DNA from: Echinostoma caproni
Lineage: Eukaryota > Platyhelminthes > Trematoda > Plagiorchiida > Echinostomatidae
Direction: 5' to 3'
Length of the DNA stretch: 35,385 bases
NCBI GenBank assembly: GCA_900618425.1
Contig: UZAN01039589.1
Coordinates: 52,216-87,600, forward strand
Position numbers and translations under genes: made by a program. This document shows positions 24,301-35,385 of this stretch, in pieces; position 1 is the first letter of the stretch, and every line of letters starts with the position of its first letter. The notes beneath the pieces were generated by a model. It ran no database searches, was not told the DNA's origin, and worked only from the letters and a program-made list of their open reading frames with translations.

Positions 24301-26785
24301 AGAGCGGGTAAACAATGGCAAAGTATGCCATGTTTTCCGTTCTGTTGTTCAATATATAATCATGCAAATAATATCCACCAAATAAAGAGCTGTCATGTGG
24401 AACAAAGAATTAATAAATTTAATTGGTGGTGTGATTCTAACAAACTACATCAGAATCCACTTATGGGTCACCACTATCCTGAGTTGAACCGGCAAACACC
24501 GAGTCGTGTTTGTTGGAATTTGCACTTCAATGAAAATCCCTAAATTCTTTAGGTGTTTCGATTGTCGAACTCTTTCCGGTGAATGGACTGATTACTGTGC
24601 GTACAGATGAAGTCTGAATGATGATCAGTCAATGGTACGTCTTGTGCAACTGTTATTTCAGATCTGAATTGAATCTAGTCTGACAGGTTTGATTGGGCAC
24701 GTCTAACAGCTATCCTCATAGAACTAGTTTCTAAGTTGGAGGCTTTCAGTTGGCGCTAACAGGCAGCACACTGCGTCTGCCTCTGTGTTGCCATCGGGTC
24801 GAGGGAACCAACCTTTCTCGACGGAACAAACCGCGAACTCGGCCTGCGACTTGCGGCACTCCTACAAACAGTCATAGGAATTTGGGCCTTTCACTCTCAC
24901 CACACTGGCAATCTAACAGAACAAGTGCAGAGAAAATAGAGTTATACGCCATAACGTGGTGAGTTTTCGGCACGAGTTACTAGGATCAGAAATGCCAAAA
25001 TGTTTACAACGAATAACAGATCGAAATACTACGCTTGAACGACAAATGAATTGATGAGTGATGTATCTTGTGTTGTTGAGTGAAATACGGTCTAGATAAG
25101 GAGTCTTCACGGTAATGTTTTTATTGGGTGTATCGGCCGAGTGAGGTTGGAACTACGATTCGGAATTAACGACAGATAGGGGAGAAGTTGACTGAGGAAA
25201 CGCCGGTTATACAGTCTTTTCAAGCTGGTCGCGTGCAGCAAAAGGCATGTGAACAATTACGTCTGTAGGGTTACGATTAGAAACCATGGGGTTGAGTAGT
25301 TTGATGGATGAAGGAAATAAATGCAATACATAACCATGAATTACCTATTGAGGGATATCAAGTTTTCCAAGTCTGAGATAGCACAATTAGAGTTTAGGTA
25401 ACTCGACAATGACTCTTTTGGCATGTAAGTACTGTGAACTATTGAGAAATAAAGTAACACTACTCACAAAGGTTGCGCTGAGTTAATTTTACTTACAAGA
25501 AAACGGAAGTGAATAAATATCAAAAACGAATTGATACAGAAAGAGCCAAATTTAGACTAACAAGGACTATTGATAATTTTATTTAGTGTTTGAATCAGAT
25601 GAACGGAATGCAGACCAGTACTGGAGATTATTCAGCTGTCGCAAAGCAGATTCATAAGATGTGAAGCCAAAAATGCATCATTCGTGAACTTTCATCTAGT
25701 AATAAGAAGGACGCTAAGAAGTGCCTTGATATACACCCTGAAAAACAAAAGATGTTAGAGTATTTTTGTGAACCACATGAGTCACAAGAAGTCAAGATGT
25801 CAGTAACAAAAACAACAACCACAACAAGATGAAGGAAAAACATAGGATGTGTTGGTGGAACACGAGGCCACACCAGCGAATTGAAATGGTTGTCTCCTTC
25901 TTTGAAACAGTTACCCTATCTGTAAGAAAATTTTAATAAAATAGAATAATACTTGATTTGCTACAAATGCGTAAATGTTTTTATTCATAGTTAGTCTTTG
26001 CTGTGATCACATTTTCATAACTTGACTAACTGCACAATCCAACAGAATCCAACAGATTTCAGCAAACTTACACAATAATATTGCAGTACTGCTAGTTGAA
26101 ACATCAAATGTCCAACAGAAATTAGGGAATAAAGCAGTCGTGTTGGGCAGTTCAGTCCGTGCTATATGAAAAAAGTCACAAGGTTGGTATATAGGAATAT
26201 TTAAGAGGAGAACATTCTCAAGACAGTAGGCATTCAAATTAACCTATGTCGATTGACTGGTACGTGGAATTCGGTTACATATGCATTGCAAACTCCTCAG
26301 GGCGAAAACCAAAAGTTGGGTGGTGTTACCAAGATTGAAATTTGATAAACTTGGTGAATTTTGTCTTTTGGAGTTTGACTAAAAGCGAATCCAACTATTC
26401 TACCTTGGTGTATTTAACTTTAGAAAAGGTGGACAGAATTGGTTTTCGTACAAGGAAGTAAGGGAAAAACTACTGAATGTGACCAAATTTTTATTCAAGT
26501 CCCGGTAAACAGAGACCGTCTTTGTGCACAAACTTGTGACATTATCATCTGAGCACTGTAGGGCATGTTCTCTCTCGAACGCGACTCGGATACTTTCTTT
26601 GTCGTAAATAGTGCAATTAAAACCGCAAAATATGGAGTTTATCGATTCAAAGCAGTATTAAATTTGGGTTCTATCCGAGGGTCTGTCCGATAATTGTTAA
26701 TTTTTTCCTGTAGAAGACATTTTATTCCTTGAATACTATGTTCGAAACACAAGTAAAATGCTTTATTATGTACAAAGGTTTGTAT

Positions 26786-26800
26786 TATATATATATATAT
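26786..26800. repeat. (TA)n run
   Basis: About seven TA units in the receptor intron. Confidence 0.8.
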
Positions 26801-27130
26801 CAGTTTCACACTGGGGATGTTGCACTGATGCCGTTGTCTAGCCCTGCAAAAACCTCGGTGAACAGAACTTCCAACTTGGAGAATAAGCCAATACCAAATG
26901 CCTGTACACTTGATTGATCCGTCAAGCTCCAGCGCTTTTCCATTACATGATGTGATATATCAGGGCAAACTCAGACAAAAACGTAATCAAAACTTAATTG
27001 AGTTGGTTTTTACTCATCTCTTTATAAAAACATAATCTGAAATCGATCCTAATTCGAGACAGACTCATCAAACTTCACTCAATGAAAAGGAACATGAGTT
27101 ATTACGAAGAAGTTGATCTAGGACAGCATT

Positions 27131-27152
27131 TTATGTATGCTTATGTATGCTT
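27131..27152. repeat. 10-bp tandem duplication
   Basis: The decamer ttatgtatgc occurs twice in tandem. No function is apparent. Confidence 0.75.
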
Positions 27153-30100
27153 GAATGTTTGTTCAAAAACCTGAGTGCAATACGCTGAATATGTTATGCT
27201 GTCTAGACGATTTCCGTTGTTGCAGTGTCAATCTCCAGTTCAATGATTATGACAAAGCCATTGATGCGAACGTTGATCGGTTGAATGTGGTTCGGTGAGT
27301 GCCCTCCAGAGTTGACGAAGTCTTTTGTACATCTAGGAATCGCACTCCACAAAAAAACTCCTTGCCAGTGCACTTCGTAATACAAATATTGCTTGCTAGT
27401 TGACTTCATCTGTGAAAGTGGGTAAACCTAATGAGCCTAGCTATTTGGGGATGGTGTTTTTCAAATCCTCGCCGCAAGGGTGGTTATACTTTCTGATGCT
27501 GATGTAATGTGCTCTTAAAACGTTTTATCAAATTTTTATGTATCACGTCAGCAGATGGAATAATCCATATTCACATACGAAACACTAACTCAAACTCTAC
27601 GAGAGGCTGATCAAACTGGCTGTCAGCTTCTCACATTATAAACAAGTTTAGATTGATGATTTGTTCGGTGTACCGTGTTCCGTGCCGGAAACGTTGGTTG
27701 TAACAAGTGTGATTATTTCTGAAAACTGCAAGGAGGTCCAAGATTAGCACCACTAGCACCTCGATAACTATGTTAAAACGACTGAATCTTTGGAGTTTTA
27801 GGGATAGTAAAAGACATTGAGATGGTTAAATCCTCGAAAATGGGTTCCAACCGCAAACGGAGAGGGTCAATACTGTCAGAGGTTGAATTTATAGATGTCC
27901 GTGAGAATATCATTCCCACCGAGGGCTGCTCCGCTTTATTCCACGGATTCAACCGCTTTTTGAGTGACCAACTGTTTATAGTGTAAGCCACATAATAAAT
28001 TGAGGTGGAAAAGTTAACAGATTGTTCCGACAAAGATTCAGCAACCGATCAAAGTGGTCCGCCGATATTGGTTTGAGTTCCTTTGACTGGATAATTTCTC
28101 TATGCGAGCGACATTACACTAAGTGTATTCTGCCCAATGAGGAGTAAACAAGTCCAGGGGTTTGCTGAATAAGTAACGGCTGCTTCTGCTACAACGTCCA
28201 TGTTAACAGTGAATGCCGCCTAATGCTCCTTTCGGTACTTCCTCGTGCAGGTTGTGACTTGAAGTTAAATGCATGGAAACCGAGGACATTAGAATTGGCT
28301 TGTCCATGGTTCTGAAAATTCGAGAGACGGGTACTCGCGGGCAGTCTATCTAACCTACACTCATTCTGCTCGAAATATTCTTTAACCGTTGTAAGATTCT
28401 CTAAAATTTAAGGATATTTGTTCAAAAAAATTGTGAGGTATACAAAATGGGTTAATTTAACTGGGTGACATGAGCACCAATACTTTTGATTTGCGGCTCA
28501 TTAGTCGGAAAATCCATTTGCAATCCGATGTCCAAATGTAACGCTCTTTTTCACGGAATTGTTCAAAGGAAGAATTTAATAACAATTAATATCTATAACA
28601 TACTACTAATAATGCGTTTTTGGGGAAGTTTTATAAAGTACATGTGTGTATTTTAAAATAAGATACATGAATTACTCAAACGAATAGACTGGGCAGATAA
28701 TGGATACAACTGATCGCACAAAAATAAACACACTCAGCTATCCGTTATTTCCGATCTACGCGGGTACTGATTGGATCTTTCTCCACAACTGCTCCAGTCG
28801 TTTGCTGGTTACATGGGAGATAAGAGATGGTCAGATTTATCTGATCCGCTGATCCTGTCAATACAGGGCCTGTAATTTTGTCCTCGTCAGCTAATATGTA
28901 TTTATCTGAACGAACGAGAATTCCGTTTCGTTTTTCAAGTGAACAGACGTGATTGATTGTGTAAAACAGGATACAACTTATCTGCAAAAGTAAACGCTTT
29001 TATCCCATCGGGAGAAATGATTCGATACAAAGTTCTGACAGATGGTATCTATGCCTATATGTGACCCGGACTGCTGCAACTTACAGCAGCATAGCCTATA
29101 ATCTCTCTGTACTATGTTTTCACGTCCACATACACATGGATCTTTTTTGCAGTTAGCATGCAGTTCTATCTGGATGAGGAAGTTATTTCTGCATTGGACG
29201 CTTGAACTTCAGTTTGTCTTTAAGGAAAGCATTTCTTTACGGAAATCCAAAACAGTTATTCCTTCCCCGGATACAACTGGCCAGAGACGATTGTGACGAC
29301 GAGTTGTGTAGAATAGTTTACACAGAAAAGGAAAGCCTAACAAGGGCTTTTCTCGACGACTACTAATAAACATGCAGTCGAGTTGGTAATACTCCCTTAT
29401 CCATTTTAGAACCAATTCCCTTTTATTAGACTTCCATGTCATTCGTGATGTTGATATAATGACACTTTAGCCGTAACCATTGACATCAGTGAATCGATTA
29501 AAATAATGTTTTGAAGAAGGAGTCCAGTGGACACATTTTTTCCTGTATCCTGATATGTTTTTGCAATGTGAGTGTCCTCTAGTTCTAAAATGATTGGTTT
29601 TGAAGATCCTGTATTAAAATTCGAATTGAAAAACTAAATCAGAAAATTTGTGATAACGACCAACAGAATATTTCACAATCCATCAGGTTTCAATTCCTGT
29701 TTTCAAAGCACAGAGCTTTATTGAAGATGAAACACTACCCTCAATGAAGAAAACAGTTTTCAGGGAAATCAAGAGGTGATTAATCCTGATTGTAGTAGTG
29801 GCGATGTTGGCAGGGATAGTAGTCATAGTATCAATAAAGTAATGCTCCCAAGTGTCCAAGATTAAGCAGTTACAAAAGGTTTTTTTTCAAATCTGATCTC
29901 ATTGATCCTTACGATTAACCCCGTTTGCTGATAAACTGTATTCGTGTGCTACTGAGGCACATCCACAAAAAATTATGAATGGGATGACTTCGTTTAGAAA
30001 GAGACGAAGCCATTATGTGATTACCAATAAACTGCTGTTTCGTGAATGCTGGAGCTTGTCTGTAGTGCATGCTATTGTGCCTATGGCATGACTATAATCA

Positions 30101-31520
30101 CATTTGCAGTGTGTGTGCAAGTGGAATGAATGACATTCCAATAACTAAAAGCCATATTCACAACATACAATCAAAAGCAATGGAGATTTCATATAAAATT
30201 AAATGGATTTATGAAAACAAATGGCTTTGAAACCGCACGCTATTCGTCGGTGAGAGATTTAATTCTCATATGAAGTCCCACTTCTCTTCTTATAACTGAA
30301 CTTCAAAAGAATTAATGGTAGCTGTGTCGAGGCCAATAGTTGGGACTCCATGCATTGAATTGGTAACTGTTGATATTCTAAGCCCTAGAATTCCCAGTGA
30401 GAAATGGGATAAGTCCTGAAGTACTTGGGTTTGTGAGTAGTGCTTTTGGTTTTAAAAGCAAACAACAAAATGATGATCATTAGGATTCGGTGCTTATCAA
30501 AATTGAGACGATTTGGTGAATGTTTGCAAAGTTTATGCACTCAAATGTTATCGATAAAGGGAGTAAAAGACACTGAAAGTTTTCAACTTAAATGTCTTTC
30601 ACTCACTGAACAGACAGATAAACCTTCGTAAAATTTATGAAAAAATTAAAACACAAGAAACAAAACTGGTTAGGAATAAAGTTGCGTTCACCATCGGAAA
30701 CTGAAGGGTAAAATAGGATTCATGAAGTAGTTTCTTTCAGTGTACGCAAACCTTTGATGCAAAACAGCACTGGCTGATTTAATTATTTATATGTTCATGC
30801 ATTTTATCCGGGTCAGAGGTCGGACACCTTTTGGATTACTCCAAGTTGAATTCGTCTTAATCACCGTTTGAAGTACAAGTTTTAATTATCTCAATTGGAT
30901 TTCATACTTCAAACTGATCACTTGTTACATCCTGTCAAAACTCCATTTCCCGCTAATTTCGTTGTCCCATTTTAATCTGCACTTTTGGATAAACAATCGA
31001 TACTCTGGCTCCGAGTAGAGTGCACGGTCTTCTTTAGAGCAACGAATTTTACAGGCTGTGCATGTGTGCTAGATTATATTTTTTTGCTGCGACACACATC
31101 AGCCCAAAATGCTGAAAAATATTTATACGAAAGCTATCGAACACAATAGTGAATAATATAGGATTATCTCATTAAAAACAAGTCACAACGAATTAAAAAA
31201 GTTTTTGAAAAGAACTAAGCCTCGATCAAAATGTCCGATCCCGTGAATCAGTTAGAGAATGTTTCAACAAAGAGAAATCAAATTGCCTTTGCATTCCAAT
31301 TCATTACGGTCCCAATTATGCTTTTTGAAAAATAGGTTGATTCAAATATTGTGGTCAATTTTATCATTTAAATTCACGGTTATCCGTCAATATAGAATTG
31401 AGGAGTACTCTGAGATACTTTTGCTTTCCTCTTATTTGCTCAGTAAATATGAATTAATTACAGTTAGCTACCATTTCATATTTGTTTGTCATATGCATAT
31501 TGTTCGTCAGTTGCGTGAAG

Positions 31521-31712
31521 AGATTACATAGATTACATAGACTATTTATAAAACTGCTTGTTGTACAGAGCAAAATAATCGTGAACTGAAAAGTTGGGAT
31601 GAACTGTATAGCAATTTCAACCCGATTCAGCTGCGCCTTGACCCACATGAGAATCAAACCCGGAACCAAAAAAATAGAATCCAAACATAGCACCGATTAA
31701 ACCCCCGGGGCA
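31521..31712 (-). mobile_element. Degenerate tRNA-related SINE-like fragment
   Basis: On the minus strand a B-box-like GGTTTGATTCT (complement of 31650-31660) lies about 31 bases after a possible eroded A box (near 31691-31712). Downstream, the piece closes with a short tandem repeat (agattacata/gattacatag at 31521-31541 on the plus strand). B box, body and short-repeat tail suggest an old SINE copy; the A box is weak and the ends are approximate. Confidence 0.4.
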
Positions 31713-33017
31713 GATGATCCGGCTGTTATTTATTTTCTTTTTACCTGTAAGTTCTCCGATTCGATCGAGGGATTTGCCTCCTGATGAGACTAAATCAGAC
31801 GGAAACAGCTTCCTGATTTTTCAGTTTAAGATGAAATCCTACATAAAATCATCGATTTACAACTAAAATGTCGATTTCTCAATCACCTTAAAAGCCGTGT
31901 ACAAAATTTTATTTTTGTTGGAAATCATTGATAATGGATACTCAGCAACCTTATTGGGATCTAATACCAGTCAAGAAGCAATGCAAGTCTCATGTTGTAG
32001 CCGCTTGAGAATTTTGATTCGACTCCGAGCAGCTTGCTCCATGTCAAAATTTTATTCCAATTGGACCAATAGAGAAGCTGGGATATATTGCGTGTTTTCA
32101 ATAGACGAAAATCAGACATCAGTTATTACATACGATAAAGCGGTATTCAAAAACATTGAGATTTGATTGTTGCTATTAGAAATTGGTTTATATTGTGTGT
32201 GATTGCCCCAATTAGTTTGTGCGGCTCGATAATCTTGCACATGATTCTGAGATCCCTAATGCTTAATTTCTTCATTCAGCAGAAATCACTTATCTTCAAA
32301 AAAGCAAACTGGAATCGTTTAAAGTGGCTATTTAACTCTGCAAAATCAAATTTATCACAATCTCTTTTCATGTTTCCGCGTTCGCCTTCTAGAAAATACT
32401 ACTACTGGGAATATCAGTTCAATTTGAACTATTGTAATATGAAGGTATTTTGAAATTCTTCAAGCAGTCCAACTGAACATTAAACGACTTTAGGCAAGCT
32501 ATACTCGTTCTCGTTCAATCCCGAAATCGTCCGATGTTCTGGAATCTCAAAGTCGACTGAATTATCCACGCATCCATTTTTCACAAGGATGGCATGTTGT
32601 GTCATTTTTCATACAATCTCGATCACAAACTTGTGTGTATTTATCCGGTTGGTGAAGCTCGGTGAAAAAAGAGAAAAAAGCCGTGCATTTCGAAATATAT
32701 GCAACGTTGTTCTATTTGCACGATTGCAAATTACTAAAACATGCGCTCTGCAATAACTGAAACATATGTTAAACTTTTAAGTCCTTTCTGAGGAACAACT
32801 TATTAAAGTTTTAGCAATTTCATCTCGTCGCCAAAGACAACAAGAGAATAAACGCTTTCATCAAAACTAAACAGTGAAGAATCACTTTGTTTTGTACACG
32901 CTTATCCTACTGTGTATTTTACGATATTTATGCTTGAGAACTTACTAACATCAATCAGTGTATACCAAAAGTCTTGCTAAATACTTTCGACTTATCTCTC
33001 ATTTTTATTCTTTCCAG

Positions 33018-35092
33018 GCTCAACTCACGTTCAGTCCCGAATTCACGTGTTTTGTCTCTACTCGACCTACTTGGATACGCTGTTCTGCAATTTAACATTC
33101 CTACAAACGTTCTTTTCCAGTTTGGACGCTTACCTCAGGTTGCGTAATCCGACATTCTACTTAACCTCCGCCAGAAGGCGGCCAGCATTGTGGTTGAAAG
33201 TTGGCTCTCCCTGGCTCGTGGCTGGTTTGCAGGCTATTGGTCAATTGGCTCTGAGCGATCGGGATCAAGTCAGCTTGCATTTTGCATCGATAAAAAGTGC
33301 GGATGATCAAGAAGATGGTCATTCGTGGGGTGTTCAAAGTCTGCAAACCACCTGTTTGCTTCCCGATCCGAACTTTCTGATCATTCGAACAGCGATTGCT
33401 TATGCACTCCCTTTAATTGTTTGTATCATTTTAGTTGGTTTGCAATTACGATGTTTGAGGGGTTTACGTAATTATTCCTACGAATCGCTGCAAGCACTGC
33501 TTCATGTTCGTTCTGGGGTGCAGAGTCTCCGTTCGGGTAGACGCACCACATCTGTAAACAATTCACTTTATGCAAAACGTCAACACCAGTCCGCCTCCAT
33601 CCCCGTTACATCCGCTTCCAGTGTGTTATACATACCCGAGCAAGCAAGTTTACGTGACCTTCGATCGGATCATGTACGTTCGCCTGTGGCCCATAGGACT
33701 TACGGCACCCAGCAATTATTAACCAATTCTCTTCATTTGGACCATCAGTGTACTTTTGAAACACTGATTCCGGACGGCACTTTATCTACACATCATTTGC
33801 CCAGAGTGGATAACTCACAACAACTGTTCGCTCCATCGACACACGTGTCACATGTACTACTGCCCACAAGCACTATGCCTTTTTTCGAACTGCATTCAAT
33901 TGACACAACCAACATGGGCACTGACGTGATTTATGCCACAACTCAAGGTTCCATTATCAACTGTCCGGCCCATGGCCCCATCAGTATGACAATGACAGAC
34001 CAGGCAACAAGTCCAACAAACTTTGCACAAGGAACTATGTGTTCTAGTCAACTGTCCGACCCAGAAGTTGGTACTCATTCACCAGAAGAACTGAAGTCGA
34101 ACGATCCGATGGACGTAAAACAGACATCCAATAGGGAAATAGAATTACAGATTCAAAATGTTGAGAGAAATACAGAGCGAGAAAATTCGGAACCGAAGGT
34201 GACGGAACCGACGCTGTTGAGAGGAAATTCAATCGTGAAATCCACTTCCTCTTATAGCATGCCCCCTTTGTGTACCCCCGGTTCACCCCGGCAAAACTGT
34301 GTTTTAACATCTGAATCAGAACCAACCCTACAACCATCCTTGTGTCCGCCGACGACAGTGCACGAACAGAACGACTACTTGGGGGCAACCGCACCACTCT
34401 GGCTACGTGCATACAAAGGTGAGCAACTGGCCGTGGCTATCAATTTGGTCAGCTGTATTATAGCTGTAGGCACATGGTCCCCATTCATTTTGTCCACATT
34501 GGCTCACGGATTATGCCAGCCATTGAAATTTCCAGTACTCGGTCATTCAAATCGTGCACGTCCAGTTTACACAATGCATCCAGCTCTGTTGAATCTACCT
34601 CAGAGCACACAACCACCCAGTCGTTGTATGATACAAGTAACACCGGATCGCATAGCCGATTTTCGGTGGTGGGCCTATGCAAGTGCGGGTTTGTTACTGC
34701 CCTGTTTACTCTTCTTCCTCGATTTGGGCCTACGTGAAGGGTGTTGGAGGGCTCTGCGTTATACTGATCGATCTGAGAATAGGTCAACCCGGAAACATTG
34801 TAACGAGCACAAAAATGACAAAAACAACAACAACTTTCGGACACAGAACAAGATGACTGACAACAACAATAACAACAACTCATTGCTAGCTACAAACACA
34901 AATCAAACCTATCGGTGCGTCGATTCAAAACCACAACGAGACATTCCACGTAGGGCAAAGAAGTTATCATCATCATCTCGAAAATCAGAGGAAACTATTC
35001 GTCTGGAGGAGTTGTGGAATAAACGAACAGAACAAGAGAGTGATAACTCAAAATCTGTACAGATAAAGCCCGGCTCCACTACAAATGCATAA
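33018..35092 (+). CDS. Amine-receptor-like class A GPCR, exon 2 (TM3-TM7, long loop 3, tail)
   Basis: Completes codon 74 and encodes residues 75-764; stop TAA at 35090-35092. TM3 starts with C86 (3.25) and has D93 (3.32), the amine-binding aspartate position; DRY is D110-A-Y. TM4 has W139 (4.50). C186 in loop 2 should pair with C86. TM5 has P205 (5.50) but V213 in place of Y5.58, and R197/T198/A201 where catecholamine receptors have serines. Intracellular loop 3 is about 320 residues, Ser/Thr-rich, with RRTTS at 248-252. TM6 keeps W560 and P562 but has A556 in place of F6.44. Loop 3 outside is about 50 residues with C573 and C610. TM7 has W625 and P635, with NPxxY reading LPCLL. The tail has poly-Asn and basic-Ser stretches. 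Family knowledge places it in the plasma membrane; the ligand is unknown and G-protein coupling is doubtful. It could be an amine-binding decoy, a flatworm-specific orphan, or a decaying gene. Confidence 0.85.
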
Positions 35093-35308
35093 TGCGTCTG
35101 ACGCGGTCAGGTGAACGCAATAACAGGGGCAATCTTTTGGATGAGAATCTTTACCAATTTATATTGTTCATTTTGTACAGTATACTTACTAACCGGTGCG
35201 CTAGTATGAACAAGAAGCGTATCTAGTTGTGGTTATTTGCTCTAGAGATCATGTGTACAACAGACTTCAGTGTATGTAATTCCATTTCTTTACGAAACTT
35301 ATGTGATC

Positions 35309-35314
35309 ATTAAA
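35309..35314 (+). terminator. Likely poly(A) signal ATTAAA of the GPCR gene
   Basis: ATTAAA lies 217 bases after the stop codon and is followed by a GT-rich stretch (ggtggagttttgt) suitable as a downstream element. No AATAAA occurs between the stop and this point. Confidence 0.5.
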
Positions 35315-35374
35315 ACTGTGCAGTCTCGGTGGAGTTTTGTCATCAGAATACCAGACCTATTGGTTAATATCAGC

Positions 35375-35385
35375 GGGGGGGGGGG
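35375..35385. repeat. Homopolymer run of 11 G at the window end
   Basis: The last 11 bases are all G. The run may continue past the window, or it may mark a contig or gap edge where sequencing failed. Confidence 0.7.

Larger units (their letters stand above)
13921..33017 (+). other. 19.1-kb phase-1 intron of the GPCR gene
   Basis: The donor is gtgagt at 13921-13926 and the acceptor is ctctcatttttattctttccag, ending at 33017 with a good pyrimidine tract. The split codon is G|GC (Gly74), in extracellular loop 1. Joining the ends preserves frame and the TM2-loop-TM3 spacing, which is strong evidence that they belong together. The interior is AT-rich with no supportable coding exon on either strand. 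It holds SINE-like pieces near 17.1, 21.3 and 31.6 kb, the antisense hammerhead ribozyme and simple repeats, all listed separately. The stretches 14.0-17.0, 17.2-21.2 and 21.4-31.5 kb otherwise show nothing I can name. Confidence 0.8.

Noticed and set aside
24745..24935. Locally GC-richer patch open in more than one frame within the intron
   Set aside because: No splice sites of quality flank it and no motif is recognisable; joining it would break the normal TM2-TM3 spacing of the receptor.
28878..28892. CTGACGAGGAC on the minus strand, resembling a hammerhead core
   Set aside because: No stem II partner and no GAA core follow at the required distance.
31781..31808. Second hammerhead-like core on the plus strand (CTGATGA followed by GGAAAC)
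   Set aside because: The bases between the two cores do not form a proper stem II, an extra G precedes GAAA, and no flanking sequence pairs to make stem III or a cleavage site. Probably chance.
34044..34883. Minus-strand open frames of 122 and 132 codons inside exon 2
   Set aside because: Antisense shadows of the receptor coding sequence; the Cys-rich one is the complement of the poly-Asn codons.
1..35385. CRISPR arrays, rRNA, intact tRNA genes or bacterial operon structure
   Set aside because: None seen; the window has eukaryotic splice signals and no spaced direct repeats.

Overview
The window looks like nuclear DNA of a flatworm, most likely a digenean trematode. It is AT-rich, open frames are short, and there is a canonical GT-AG intron of about 19 kb. 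A decayed Penelope-like retroelement with a GIY-YIG endonuclease region lies at the left edge, several tRNA-derived SINE-like pieces are scattered through it, and one of them carries a hammerhead ribozyme, a combination known from schistosome Smα-type elements. The organism is inferred from these features, not from a database match.

Layout. Positions 2-532 hold the Penelope-like relic (plus strand, two internal stops). From 533 to about 11.9 kb I see no convincing gene, only microsatellites, one weak orphan open frame behind a good splice acceptor (1012-1334) and unassigned minus-strand frames (11579-11932). A tRNA-headed SINE lies at 11948-12168 (minus strand). From 13.2 to 13.4 kb there is a GC-richer stretch with a 43-bp perfectly alternating purine-pyrimidine run, followed by two chained short upstream ORFs and the first coding exon of the only clear gene.

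That gene is a class A (rhodopsin-like) GPCR on the plus strand. Exon 1 (13701-13920) encodes TM1 and TM2, a phase-1 intron spans 13921-33017, and exon 2 (33018-35092) encodes TM3 to TM7 and the tail. The joined product is 764 residues. It keeps the aminergic aspartate D3.32, the C3.25/ECL2 disulfide pair, W4.50, P5.50, W6.48 and P6.50. It lacks almost every activation switch: D2.50 is Ala, DRY is DAY, Y5.58 is Val, F6.44 is Ala and NPxxY is LPCLL. It also has an intracellular loop 3 of about 320 residues and an extracellular loop 3 of about 50. The intron contains SINE pieces, simple repeats and, on its antisense strand, a textbook hammerhead ribozyme at 21233-21277. A likely ATTAAA poly(A) signal follows at 35309, and the window ends in a run of 11 G.

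The strongest leads are the switch-less amine-receptor-like GPCR and the antisense hammerhead ribozyme in its intron.
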